DNA from: Stenotrophomonas maltophilia | GTDB taxonomy: Bacteria > Pseudomonadota > Gammaproteobacteria > Xanthomonadales > Xanthomonadaceae | Assembly: GCF_023518235.1 (NCBI RefSeq) | Contig: NZ_CP090423.1 | Location: 3,551,001-3,615,000, forward strand | DNA length: 64,000 nt | Direction of reading: 5' to 3' | Shown: in pieces, positions 43,662 to 52,424 of the stretch | How the letters are laid out: every line of letters starts with the position of its first letter | Numbering within the stretch: position 1 is the first letter of the stretch | The notes under the pieces: model-generated | Database searches by the model: none | Told to the model about the DNA's origin: nothing | Seen by the model: only the letters and a program-made list of their open reading frames with translations | Made by a program: the position numbers and the translations under genes

Positions 43662-46055
43662 GTGCATCGTTCGAAGCTTTCGCGTTCCATCCTCCTTGCC
43701 CTTTCCATGGCCAGCGCAGGAGGCGCGATGGCAGCGGAGGCCGATGCCAGCAGTGGCGACCGCGCCGCGCCGACCCAGCTCGATGCGATGCTGGTTACCG
43801 GCACCCGTGCCTCCAACCGCACCCAGTTTGAAACGCTGGCACCGGTGGATGTGTTCAGCAAGGAAGACATCCGTTCGGTGCAATCCACCGACCTGAAGGA
43901 CGTGCTGGCCCAGCTGGTGCCGTCGTTCGTGGTGCAGCGCCTGCCGATGGCCGATGGTCAGGTGTTCGTGCGCCCGGCCACCCTGCGTGGGCTGTCGCCG
44001 GACCAGACCCTGGTGCTGGTCAACGGCCGCCGCTTCCACCGTAGTGCGCTGCTCGGCAACCGCGGGGCGCAGGCGGCCGACCTGGCGCAGATTCCGACCA
44101 GTGCGATCAAGCGCATCGAAGTGCTGCGCGATGGTGCATCGGCGCAGTACGGCTCGGATGCCATCGCCGGTGTCATCAACATCATTCTCGAAGACGGCCC
44201 CGGTACCGAGATCACGGCCGGCTATTCGCAGTATGCGCAGGGCGATGGCGCGTCGCGCGACTTCAGTGCGCGCACCGGCTGGTCGCTGGGTGACTACGGC
44301 AGCCTGGTGCTGTTCGCCGAATCGTCCAATTCCGATGCTACCTCGCGTACCCGCCAGCGCCCGGATGCCATCGCCTTCCAGGCCGCGCACCCCGAGCTGG
44401 TCGTGCCCAACCCGGTGCAGCGCTGGGGCCAGCCGGAGCTGGAAAGCCGCCGCGTCGGCTTCAACGTGAAGGCCAACGCCAGCGATACGCTGGAGCTGTA
44501 TGCGTTCGGCCTGTACAGCCACAGTGATGGCGTCAGCGATTTCAACTGGCGCAACCCGGACACCACCACCGGTGCTTACCGCACCACCACGATCTTCCCG
44601 GGATGGAACCTGCGCTCGATCTATCCGGTGGGCTTCAGCCCGCAGTACGGCAACGTGCAGAACGACCTGCAGCTGGTGGCCGGCGTGCGTGGCGAGATCA
44701 CGCCGAAGCTGCGCTGGGATGTCAGCGCCTCGTATGGTCGTAACGCCATCGACTACAGCCTGAAGAACTCGATCAATGCCTCGCTCGGCCCGGCCAGCCC
44801 GACCGCGTTCGATCTCGGCCGCCTGACCCAGACCGAGAAGAACGCCAACGCCGATTTCAACTACGAATGGGATGTGGGCGCGCTGTCCAAGCCGATCAAC
44901 GTCGCCTTCGGTGGCGAGTTCCGCCAGGAGACCTACCAGGTACGCGCTGGCGATCCGGCCTCTTACGCGGTGGGTCCGGGCGCCGTGGCCGGCCTGGAGG
45001 CCAATTCCAATGGCGCACCGGGCTTCTCGGCCAGCCAGGCCGGGCAGTGGAGCCAACGCAGCAAGGCCGCTTACGTGGATATGGAAGTGCCACTGGGCGA
45101 GCGTTGGAGCATCGGCGCGGCCAGCCGCTACGAGGACTTCTCCAGCTTCGGCAGCACACTGGATGGCAAGCTGTCGGCGCGCTTTGCGATCACCCCGGAC
45201 GTGGCCCTGCGCGGCACCGTGTCCACCGGCTTCCGCGCGCCCACCCCGGCCCAGCTCAACACCACCAGCACCAGCCAGGGCCTGGATACGCGCACGCTGC
45301 AGATCTTCACCAGTGGCCGCCTGTCGCCGAATGACCCGCTGGCGCAGCTGCTCGGGGCCAGGCCGTTGAAGCCGGAAGAATCGCGCACCGCCTCGCTGGG
45401 CCTGACCTGGCGCACCGACCTGGGCCTGTCCGGTTCGGTGGATGTCTACCAGATCAAGCTCACCGACCGCTTCAGCCAGTCGGCCAGCTTTGCCATCCCG
45501 GCCGGCACACCGAATCCATTGGGCTACACCTCGGTGAACTTTTTCACCAACGATTTCGATACCACCACCACCGGTGTGGACGTGGTGGGCAACTACCTGC
45601 GTGATCTCGGCGCCGGCCGCATGACGCTGACCCTGGCCTACAACTACAACCGCACCCGCGTGGACAACGGCAGCACCTCGGTGGCCACCAACGAGACCCA
45701 GCGCGTGCTGTTCGAAGACCGCCTGCCCGAGCACAAGGGCAGCCTCACCGGCAGCTGGGACATCGGCGCCTGGTCGCTGATGGCGCGCATGCGTTACTAC
45801 GGTGCCTGGACTGATTCCAGTGGCAACGCGGTGGGCGACATCTATCAGCGCTTCGGTGCGATGAGCTTCCTCGATCTGGCGGTGGGCTATCGCATCAACG
45901 AACACCACAGCCTGCGCGTCGGCGCCGACAACGTGTTCGACCGCTATCCGGACGAGGCCACCTTCCAGGCCAGCCGTGGCCTGGTGTATTCGCGCAATGC
46001 GCCGTACGACACCGATGGTGCCAACCTGTACGCGCAGTATCGGCTGACCTTCTGA
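43662..46055 (+). CDS. TonB-dependent receptor coupled to a PLP enzyme gene
   Basis: 797 residues from GTG 43662 (GGAG eight bases upstream). Signal peptide SRSILLALSMASAGGAMAA, TonB-box-like MLVTGTR, plug domain (PVDVFSKEDIRSVQSTDLKDVL, LRGLSPDQTLVLVNGRR, RIEVLRDGASAQYGSDAIAGVINII) and a barrel ending in YRLTF. Size suggests a siderophore/small-ligand type rather than the long glycan receptors. Its stop overlaps the start of the next gene (TGATG), which is unusual for a receptor and ties the ligand to the PLP enzyme. Ligand unknown. Confidence 0.9.
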   Translation: MHRSKLSRSILLALSMASAGGAMAAEADASSGDRAAPTQLDAMLVTGTRASNRTQFETLAPVDVFSKEDIRSVQSTDLKDVLAQLVPSFVVQRLPMADGQVFVRPATLRGLSPDQTLVLVNGRRFHRSALLGNRGAQAADLAQIPTSAIKRIEVLRDGASAQYGSDAIAGVINIILEDGPGTEITAGYSQYAQGDGASRDFSARTGWSLGDYGSLVLFAESSNSDATSRTRQRPDAIAFQAAHPELVVPNPVQRWGQPELESRRVGFNVKANASDTLELYAFGLYSHSDGVSDFNWRNPDTTTGAYRTTTIFPGWNLRSIYPVGFSPQYGNVQNDLQLVAGVRGEITPKLRWDVSASYGRNAIDYSLKNSINASLGPASPTAFDLGRLTQTEKNANADFNYEWDVGALSKPINVAFGGEFRQETYQVRAGDPASYAVGPGAVAGLEANSNGAPGFSASQAGQWSQRSKAAYVDMEVPLGERWSIGAASRYEDFSSFGSTLDGKLSARFAITPDVALRGTVSTGFRAPTPAQLNTTSTSQGLDTRTLQIFTSGRLSPNDPLAQLLGARPLKPEESRTASLGLTWRTDLGLSGSVDVYQIKLTDRFSQSASFAIPAGTPNPLGYTSVNFFTNDFDTTTTGVDVVGNYLRDLGAGRMTLTLAYNYNRTRVDNGSTSVATNETQRVLFEDRLPEHKGSLTGSWDIGAWSLMARMRYYGAWTDSSGNAVGDIYQRFGAMSFLDLAVGYRINEHHSLRVGADNVFDRYPDEATFQASRGLVYSRNAPYDTDGANLYAQYRLTF

Positions 46056-47356
46056 TGGACCGCCGTCGCCGCAACCTGCTGCGTGCCGGTGCCTTGCTGC
46101 CGGCTGCGGCCGCTCTGTCTTCACTGCCTGCCACGGCTGCTGCGCGTTACGCTGCACCCATGCAGATTCCCGCGACGACCGTGGCGCCGGACGTGCTGGC
46201 CCGCGATGAAGGCTACTGGTCCGCCGTGGCCAGCCACTTCGACATCACCGATGAAGTGAACCACCTGGAGAACGGCTACTGGGGCGCGATGGGGCGCGAG
46301 ACGCTGGCCAGCTACCAGCGCCACACGGCCGAGGTAAACCGTGGCAACGCCTGGTATGGGCGCCGGGAATTCCCGGCGCAGTACGTGGCAGTGCAGCAGC
46401 TGGCGGCCGAACTGTTGGGTGTGGGCAGCGACGAGATCGCGCTGACCCGGGGTGCCACCGAGGCGATGCAGGCGCTGATCGGCGGCTACAACCGCCTGCA
46501 GCCCGGCGATCAGGTGCTGTATGCCGACATCGACTACGACAGCATGATCGGCGCGATGCGCTGGCTGCAGCAGCGCCGTGGCGTGCAGGTCGAGCGCATC
46601 GCGCTGCCGGCGGTGCCGGACCACACGCAGATCGTGCAGGCCTATGAGGCCGCGTTCGCACGGCTGCCACGCCTGAAGCTGGTGCTGCTGACCCAGGTCA
46701 GCCATCGCCACGGGCTGGTGCTGCCGGTGGCGGAGATCGCCGAGCGTGCCCGCGCACGCGGTATCGATGCGATCATCGATGCCGCGCACGGGTTCGGCCA
46801 GATCGATTACGCAGTGCCGCAGCTGAAGGCCGATTTCGTTGGCATCAACCTGCACAAGTGGATCGGTGCGCCGGTTGGTGTCGGTGCGATGTACGTGCGC
46901 AAGGGACGCGTGACGGATCTGGACCCGTACATGGGCGAGAACGACGATGGCCGCGTCGGCAGCCGGGTACATACCGGCACGGTCAACTTCGCTGCTTACC
47001 TGGCGCTGCCGGAGGCGATCGCCCTGCACCAGCGCATCGGCGCCGCGAACAAGCAGGCGCGCCTGCGCTACCTGCGTGAACGCTGGACGGTACCGGCGCG
47101 GCAGATGGCGCATATCGAAGTGTTGTCGTCGCCCGACCCGGCCTTGGCCAGTGCGTTGGCCAGCTTCCGTCTGCGCGGGCGCACGAGCGTGGCCGACAAC
47201 ATTGCATTGCAGAAGCGGCTGCTGGATGAACATCGGGTGTTCACCACCCATCGTGATGGGCTGGAATCGGGCGCCTGCGTGCGGGTGACGCCGTCGGTGT
47301 TCACCCGGCCGGCGCAGATGGACGCACTGGTGCAGGCGCTTGCCGCGTTGGCCTGA
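46055..47356 (+). CDS. Class V aminotransferase, isopenicillin-N-epimerase-like, Tat signal
   Basis: 433 residues, start overlapping the receptor stop by one base. N-terminal RRRRNLLRAGALLPAAAAL looks like a twin-arginine signal, so the cofactor would be loaded before export. Fold-type I PLP marks: NGYWGAMG, LTRGATEAMQALIGG, the cofactor Asp in IDAAHGFG, and the Schiff-base lysine in GINLHKWIGAPVGVG. Similar proteins are annotated as isopenicillin N epimerases, but the true substrates of most are unknown. A periplasmic amino-acid or peptide-modifying enzyme working on what the TonB receptor imports is a reasonable inference. Confidence 0.85.
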   Translation: MDRRRRNLLRAGALLPAAAALSSLPATAAARYAAPMQIPATTVAPDVLARDEGYWSAVASHFDITDEVNHLENGYWGAMGRETLASYQRHTAEVNRGNAWYGRREFPAQYVAVQQLAAELLGVGSDEIALTRGATEAMQALIGGYNRLQPGDQVLYADIDYDSMIGAMRWLQQRRGVQVERIALPAVPDHTQIVQAYEAAFARLPRLKLVLLTQVSHRHGLVLPVAEIAERARARGIDAIIDAAHGFGQIDYAVPQLKADFVGINLHKWIGAPVGVGAMYVRKGRVTDLDPYMGENDDGRVGSRVHTGTVNFAAYLALPEAIALHQRIGAANKQARLRYLRERWTVPARQMAHIEVLSSPDPALASALASFRLRGRTSVADNIALQKRLLDEHRVFTTHRDGLESGACVRVTPSVFTRPAQMDALVQALAALA

Positions 47357-47369
47357 CAATGAACGGTGG

Positions 47370-47424
47370 TGCCGGCCAGCGGCCGGCACTACCGGTCTGG
47401 TGGGTGCCGACCGTTGATCGGCAC
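47370..47424. repeat. Two SMAG-type REP palindromes
   Basis: 47370-47392 is an inverted GTAGTGCCGGCCGC-type element, the same subtype as at 1054 and 1102. 47400-47424 is a GTGG-headed GGTGCCGACCG-type element. They separate the convergent epimerase and MocR genes and probably end both transcripts. Confidence 0.8.
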
Positions 47425-47457
47425 ATCCCATCAACGCCCCGCGTGGATCCTCCCCGC

Positions 47458-48972
47458 CTACCGATCAATTGCCGGCAACCCGTCCGACAACAACAGCCGA
47501 TCAATCCGCCGCAACGCACTCTCCAGCTGCCGGCGGTCCGCTGCCAGCCCCAGTGACAGTCGTACGCCATTGTGATGCTCCACCCCGGGCGGGCAGAACG
47601 CCGATGACGGCGCGATCGCCAGCCCCTGCAGCTGTGCGGTACGCACCAGCGTGGCATCGGTCCAGGGCGCTGGCACCCGGCACCAGGCATGCAGGCCTTC
47701 TGCACGTACCAGCAGCGAGGGCGCCAGCAGATAGCGCGCCATGCCGATGCGCTCGCGCGCCTCGCTGCGTACCTGCGCCAGCAGCGATTGCGCCGAGCCG
47801 TCCAGCAGCAGCTGGCTGGCCAGTGCCGAGACCAGTGGATGACCCATCAGGCGGGTGGCCCTCAGCGCCGAGGCCATCGCATCGGCCTGCGTGCTGCCCG
47901 GGCAGCGCACGAAGGCGGTACGCAACCCCGGGCTGATCACCTTGGACAGGGTTGCCACATGAAACACATGGCGCGGTGCCAGCACCGCCAGCGGTGTCGG
48001 TGCATCTTCAGCGAGATGCCAGTACGGATCATCCTCGATCGCCAGCAGACCCTCGCGTTCCAGCACGCGTGCCAGCGCTTCGCGTCGCTGCAGCGGCAAC
48101 GTCAGCGCGGTCGGGTTCTGGCAGGTGGGGTTGAGATAGACCAGCCGCGCGCCGCTTTCGCGTGCCTGCCGGGCCAGCGCCTCGGGGCACATGCCGTGTT
48201 CGTCGTTGGCCACCGGCAGCAGTCGCCGCCCGAGTGCGGCAGCCGCCTGCAGCAGCCCCGGATAGACCAGCGCATCGCACAGGATGGCATCGCCATCGCG
48301 GCCCTGGCTGACCAGGATCGCGGCCAACGCCACCTGCGCGCCTTCGGTCAGCAGCAGGCAGCTGTCGTCCACCGCGCCGAGCATCGGCTGCAGCCAGCGT
48401 GCCGCCGCGTGGCGATCGGTCGGGTTGCCGCCGCCCAGGTGATATGTCATCAGGTTCGGTGCGTTGCTGCGCGCAAGCACGGCGGCGGCACCACGGCGCA
48501 GGGTCTCGGCCAGCGCGTCGGCATCGGGCACCGGGGGCACGTTCATGCTCAGGTCCACCCGCTGCTCGAAGCCGGCCTTGGGCGGCGCGATGAAACTGCC
48601 CTGGGGGCCGCGCGCCTCGATCAGGCCGCGTTTGCGTGCTTCATCGAAGGCGCGGGTGACGGTGGTCAGGTCGATGCCCAGCTGCTGCGCCAACGCGCGC
48701 TGCGACGGCAGGCGCTGGCCCGGCGCAAGGCCGCCGCGACGTACCGTGCGTTCCAGCGAATTGACGATACGCAGGTAGATCGGACCGCTGTGCGCGAACA
48801 CGTCCTGCACCCATTCGCGCGCTGCGACATCCGGTCGCGGCATGTACGGAGCATGTCGGGGCGTATCGTGGCTTCCAACGGCGGGAGCCTGTCCATAACC
48901 ATCGGTCGGTTCGGACAGGTGACCGCCGTTGTTGTTTGCGGCGGCCACGCCACCCGGAGCCAGTGATGTCAT
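47458..48972 (-). CDS. MocR-type regulator (GntR HTH plus aminotransferase domain), copy 1
   Basis: 504 residues from 48972, supported by GAGGA six bases upstream and a 9-base gap to the previous gene; ATG 48843 (461 residues) is an alternative. GntR winged helix: GGLAPGQRLPSQRALAQQLGIDLTTVTRAF. Then a fold-type I aminotransferase domain with YLNPTCQNPTALTLP and the PLP lysine in VATLSKVISPGLRTAF. MocR proteins are usually regulators that sense PLP or amino compounds. Paralog of the gene at 49915. The upstream CCATACAA palindrome may be its operator. Confidence 0.9.
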   Translation of the reverse strand: MTSLAPGGVAAANNNGGHLSEPTDGYGQAPAVGSHDTPRHAPYMPRPDVAAREWVQDVFAHSGPIYLRIVNSLERTVRRGGLAPGQRLPSQRALAQQLGIDLTTVTRAFDEARKRGLIEARGPQGSFIAPPKAGFEQRVDLSMNVPPVPDADALAETLRRGAAAVLARSNAPNLMTYHLGGGNPTDRHAAARWLQPMLGAVDDSCLLLTEGAQVALAAILVSQGRDGDAILCDALVYPGLLQAAAALGRRLLPVANDEHGMCPEALARQARESGARLVYLNPTCQNPTALTLPLQRREALARVLEREGLLAIEDDPYWHLAEDAPTPLAVLAPRHVFHVATLSKVISPGLRTAFVRCPGSTQADAMASALRATRLMGHPLVSALASQLLLDGSAQSLLAQVRSEARERIGMARYLLAPSLLVRAEGLHAWCRVPAPWTDATLVRTAQLQGLAIAPSSAFCPPGVEHHNGVRLSLGLAADRRQLESALRRIDRLLLSDGLPAIDR

Positions 48973-48981
48973 TGCGCGTCC

Positions 48982-49581
48982 TCAGCGCTTGGCCTGCCAT
49001 GGGCAGTAGCAGCCCACGGCCAGCAGTCCTTTCGGGCGCACGGTTTCGCCGCGCACCAGTTTGTCCAGCAGCGGTTCGACGAAACTGTTGGCCGAGTTGC
49101 AGACCATGCCGATGCTGTACGGGCCCGCATAGGCCAGGTGGCCGCGGCGGTCCCAGATCGCCACGGCCGGGCTGGCCGGAATATTCTCGATGCCATCGAG
49201 CGTCGGCAAGGTGATCACCTTGCTGCGCAGCGGCTCGGGCAGCTCGCCCTGCGTGCCGGGGCGGCGGATCGCATAGAAGTCGATGCCGGCGCGGCGGTAC
49301 ATGCTGATCAGGTAACTCAGGTGCGCGCCGGTTTCGCGGTTGCAGACCGCACACGCCGGGTCCCAGAAATGCACCACGCGGATACGGCCGGTGTCACCGG
49401 CCAACTTGGGCGGCAGGCGCAGCTGCGCGTCGTCGAAGACGATGGCCTGTTCGGTGAAGGTCGATTGCGCGCTGTAGCCGAAGTACTGCCACAGGGCTGC
49501 CGCCACGCCGGCCATGAACAGGCAGGCGAGGGCGATCATCGCCGGCAGCAGCCAGCGGCGGCGCGGCGCGGCTGCGCCCAT
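48982..49581 (-). CDS. Membrane-anchored thioredoxin-fold protein (DUF6436-like)
   Basis: 199 residues: one N-terminal transmembrane helix (LLPAMIALACLFMAGVAAALW), then a thioredoxin-like domain in the periplasm with VVHFWDPACAVCNRET (CxxC active site CAVC), TLPTLDGIENIPASPAVAIWD (cis-Pro region) and two further cysteines at the end (GCYCPW). Probably a thiol-disulfide protein. Start overlaps the upstream small gene's stop (TGATG), and it is nine bases from MocR copy 1, so all three form one unit. Confidence 0.75.
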   Translation of the reverse strand: MGAAAPRRRWLLPAMIALACLFMAGVAAALWQYFGYSAQSTFTEQAIVFDDAQLRLPPKLAGDTGRIRVVHFWDPACAVCNRETGAHLSYLISMYRRAGIDFYAIRRPGTQGELPEPLRSKVITLPTLDGIENIPASPAVAIWDRRGHLAYAGPYSIGMVCNSANSFVEPLLDKLVRGETVRPKGLLAVGCYCPWQAKR

Positions 49582-49859
49582 CAGGAGTCTTCCCGGCCGA
49601 ACTTGTGCACGTACTGCTTGCGCATCTCGCGGCAGGAATCGGCCTGCGCGCGACGCTGGATCTCGCTACGCGAGGGATCCTCGCTGCGCTGCACGCACTG
49701 CTCGATGGCGTGGCGCTCGGCGGCCTGCACGCTGGCGGTCTGCGGTTGCAGGCACACCCAGGCCAGCGCGGCCAGCATCAACACCACGAAGCCACCGCAG
49801 GCCGCCATGACCAGGTGGAACCTCAGTTTTTCGGCGCGCATCGATGCACGTCCCTTCAT
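49581..49859 (-). CDS. Small membrane protein of unknown function
   Basis: 92 residues (86 if the ATG at 49841 is used). One hydrophobic helix (FHLVMAACGGFVVLMLAALAWVCL), then a charged periplasmic tail with two cysteines (EQCVQRSED, DSCREMRKQ) that could form a disulfide handled by the thioredoxin-like neighbour. No family recognised. First gene of the unit ending in MocR copy 1, directly below the palindrome at 49860-49893. Confidence 0.65.
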   Translation of the reverse strand: MKGRASMRAEKLRFHLVMAACGGFVVLMLAALAWVCLQPQTASVQAAERHAIEQCVQRSEDPSRSEIQRRAQADSCREMRKQYVHKFGREDS

Positions 49860-49893
49860 CCATACATTGCATACAAAATATCACTTTGTATGG
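49860..49893. promoter_or_regulatory. CCATACAA-type palindromic operator 1 (MocR candidate)
   Basis: Half-sites CCATACA at 49860-49866 and CATACAAA at 49870-49877 as direct repeats ten bases apart, then the inverse TTTGTATG at 49885-49892. The last two form a perfect 8-base inverted repeat with a 7-base spacer. It lies just upstream of the 49859 start and downstream of MocR copy 2. Direct plus inverted half-sites are usual for MocR regulators. Confidence 0.65.
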
Positions 49894-49914
49894 ATATTGC
49901 GCCATGCGGGCCGA

Positions 49915-51330
49915 TCAGACGATGGCGCTGTGCCGGGCCTCGGGCGCTTCAGACAGGATCTCGTTCAGCTTGGCCAGCGCCCTGGCGAGGGTGCCCTGGT
50001 CGACGGCGCCGCCCAGCGACAGCCGGATCGCGTTGCCCGGCGGCGGCTCCTCCACGCTGAAGGCATCCGAGCTGGCGATGCCCAGCCCTTGTTCCTGCGC
50101 AGCCTGGATCAGCCGGTACTGGTCCAGCCGTGGCGGCAGCGGCAGCCACACGTGCAGGCCGGCCGGGTGCGCGCGCGCGCGGGAGGGCAGGTACTGCGCG
50201 GCAATGGCCTGGCGTTCGCGCAGCTCCTGCTGGAAGCGCTGCACCATGTCCTGGGCCTGGCCGCTGCGGATCCACTGCGAGGCCACCGCCACCATCGACT
50301 GGGTCGGCATCAGTGCGATCGCGCGCAGCGCGTCCAGCACCGGCTCCATCGGCTCGCCGCCCGGCACTACCAGGTAGGCGGTGCGCAGGCCCGGGGCCAG
50401 GCATTTGGACAGGGTGGAGATGTAGTAGACCGGGCAGCCGGCATCGCGCTGCGCGGCCAGCGGCGGTGGGGCGTCACCGGCCAGCAACCAGTAGGGATCG
50501 TCTTCGATCACGGTCAGATCGTGGCGCCTGGCGACCGCCAGCAGGGCCTGCCGGCGCCGCGCGGACATGGTTGCTGTGGTCGGGTTCTGGATGGTCGGCA
50601 CCAGGTACAGCAGGCGCGGCCGGCGCAGCTGGCAGGCCTCCTCCAGCGCGTCGGGCAGCATGCCCTCGGCGTCCATCGCCACCGGCACCACGCCCCGTTG
50701 CAGCACGCGCGCGGCGGCCAGCAGGCCGGGGTAGGTCAGCGGTTCGGCGGCAACCAGCTCGCCCGGCTGGGTACGGGCCAGGATCAGCGCGCACAGCGCG
50801 GTCTGCGCGCCGGGGCAGATCACCACCTGGTCGGCACCCACCGTGCCCAGCATCGGCGCCAGCCACTGCACGGCGGCGGCGCGGTCCTCGCGGCTGCCGG
50901 CACCGACGTGGTAGCTCATCAGCTCGCCCTGGCCCAGCTGCTGGCCCAGGTGCTGGAAGCCGGCCTCCATGCCCTGCGCGAACGGCGCACTGCCCAGCAG
51001 CGGCGGGATGTTCATGCTCAGGTCGACCGAGGTGCTGCGGTTGCCGGCCGACAGCGCGATGAAGGTGCCGCCGGCGCCCTGCGCGTCCAGTAGCCCGGCC
51101 TGGCGCAGCTCGGCGAAGGCGCGGGTGACGGTGGTCAGGTCGACCCCGACCTGCTGGGCCAGATCACGCTGCGGGGGCAGGCGGTCGCCCGGGCGCAGCA
51201 CGCCGTCATCCACCGCCTCGCGTACCTGCTGGGCAATCTGCAGGTACAGCGGTCCGCCGCCCTCGCGGAAGGGGCGAACCCAGGTCCGGTTGGGGTGCTT
51301 CAGGCGGCGGCCGGCGGCAGGAGGCGTCAT
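49915..51330 (-). CDS. MocR-type regulator (GntR HTH plus aminotransferase domain), copy 2
   Basis: 471 residues. GntR helix: GVLRPGDRLPPQRDLAQQVGVDLTTVTRAF; aminotransferase domain with LVPTIQNPTTATM and the PLP lysine in ISTLSKCLAPGLRTAYL. Clear paralog of copy 1: VDLSMNIPP and YHVGAGSREDRAAAVQWLAPMLG have near counterparts there. A similar palindrome set lies just upstream of its start (51344-51390), so autoregulation or cross-regulation of the two copies is likely. No metabolic partner gene identifies the effector ligand. Confidence 0.9.
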   Translation of the reverse strand: MTPPAAGRRLKHPNRTWVRPFREGGGPLYLQIAQQVREAVDDGVLRPGDRLPPQRDLAQQVGVDLTTVTRAFAELRQAGLLDAQGAGGTFIALSAGNRSTSVDLSMNIPPLLGSAPFAQGMEAGFQHLGQQLGQGELMSYHVGAGSREDRAAAVQWLAPMLGTVGADQVVICPGAQTALCALILARTQPGELVAAEPLTYPGLLAAARVLQRGVVPVAMDAEGMLPDALEEACQLRRPRLLYLVPTIQNPTTATMSARRRQALLAVARRHDLTVIEDDPYWLLAGDAPPPLAAQRDAGCPVYYISTLSKCLAPGLRTAYLVVPGGEPMEPVLDALRAIALMPTQSMVAVASQWIRSGQAQDMVQRFQQELRERQAIAAQYLPSRARAHPAGLHVWLPLPPRLDQYRLIQAAQEQGLGIASSDAFSVEEPPPGNAIRLSLGGAVDQGTLARALAKLNEILSEAPEARHSAIV

Positions 51331-51343
51331 CGGTCAGATTTTT

Positions 51344-51390
51344 CCATACGTGCGAGTGCACAAGTCCATACAATGTTGTATCTTGTATGG
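51344..51390. promoter_or_regulatory. CCATACAA-type palindromic operator 2 (MocR candidate)
   Basis: Half-sites CCATACG at 51344-51350, CCATACAA at 51366-51373, TTGTAT at 51376-51381 and TTGTATGG at 51383-51390. The second and fourth form a perfect 8-base inverted repeat with a 9-base spacer. Located 14-60 bases upstream of MocR copy 2. The same half-site is found in operator 1. Confidence 0.65.
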
Positions 51391-51513
51391 GCTTGATTGG
51401 AGTGGATCGCCTTCTTGTGGGCGACCTCGTACCCACAGTGTAGCCGCTCCACGCCCGGGCGCTGCGCGCAGGCGAGCCGGTCAAGCGCGCTTTTTCAACA
51501 GGGTTGACCTCCA

Positions 51514-52419
51514 ATGAATATCTGCTGGAACCGCATCCGCCTGGCGCTGGTCGCCCTGGCCTGCGTCGGCCTGTCGGGCTGTGACTGGGTGCTGCTGGAT
51601 TCGAAGGGCATGGTCGGGCTCGCCCAGCGCGACCTGATCCTGATCTGCATCGGCCTGATGCTGATCGTTGTGATACCGGCCATCGTGCTGACCTTCGTCT
51701 TCGCCTGGCGCTTCCGCGCCGGCAACACCAAGGCGAAATACACGCCGGACTGGTCGCACTCCACCAAGGTGGAGATCGTGGTCTGGGGCGTGCCGCTGAT
51801 CATCATCGCGGTGCTGGCGGTGATCGTGTGGAAGTCCACCCATGAACTGGACCCGTACAAGCCGCTGGACGTGGCCGGTGAGCCGCTGCACGTGGAGGTG
51901 ATCGCCACCGACTGGAAGTGGGTGTTCGTCTATCCGGACCTGGGCATCGCGACGGTGAACCAGCTCAACTTCCCGGCCAATCGACCGCTGGCGTTCAACA
52001 TCACCTCCAACTCGACGATGAATACCTTCTTCATTCCGCAGCTGGGTGGGCAGATCTACGCGATGGCCGGCATGCGCACGCAGCTGCACCTGATCGCCAA
52101 CGAGCCGGGCCAGTTCCGCGGCATGTCCGGCAACTACAGCGGGCATGGCTTCTCGAACATGAAGTTCATCGCCACCGCCAGCAGCAACGAAGAGTTCGAG
52201 CGTTGGGTGGCCGAGGTACGCAGCGCGCCGGACGCGCTCAGCTTCACGCAGTTCAAGGCGCTGGCCGCACCGTCGAAGAACGCACCGGTGCAGCACTTCT
52301 CCAGCGTTGAACCGTTGCTGTTCAAGAAAGTCATCGACCAGTTCATCGGTGTCGGTGAGAACACCACTGCCGCGGCCCCGGCTGGCGCTGCCGCTGGCGT
52401 CCAGGTTTCCCAGGAGTAA
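51514..52419 (+). CDS. cyoA: Cytochrome bo3 ubiquinol oxidase subunit II
   Basis: 301 residues, lipoprotein signal with lipobox GLSGC. Two transmembrane helices ([21 protein letters not shown] and [19 protein letters not shown]), then a cupredoxin domain. The CuA cysteines of cytochrome c oxidases are absent (region [22 protein letters not shown] has none), so this is a quinol oxidase subunit. [16 protein letters not shown] and a C-terminal CyoA extension agree. First gene of cyoABCD. Confidence 0.95.
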   Translation: MNICWNRIRLALVALACVGLSGCDWVLLDSKGMVGLAQRDLILICIGLMLIVVIPAIVLTFVFAWRFRAGNTKAKYTPDWSHSTKVEIVVWGVPLIIIAVLAVIVWKSTHELDPYKPLDVAGEPLHVEVIATDWKWVFVYPDLGIATVNQLNFPANRPLAFNITSNSTMNTFFIPQLGGQIYAMAGMRTQLHLIANEPGQFRGMSGNYSGHGFSNMKFIATASSNEEFERWVAEVRSAPDALSFTQFKALAAPSKNAPVQHFSSVEPLLFKKVIDQFIGVGENTTAAAPAGAAAGVQVSQE

Positions 52420-52424
52420 CGAAC

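Noticed and set aside
42633..46157. Very long minus-strand frame suggesting a giant AraC protein
   Set aside because: Only the part from 43565 down has AraC/GyrI motifs; the rest is antisense to the TonB receptor and has no motifs.
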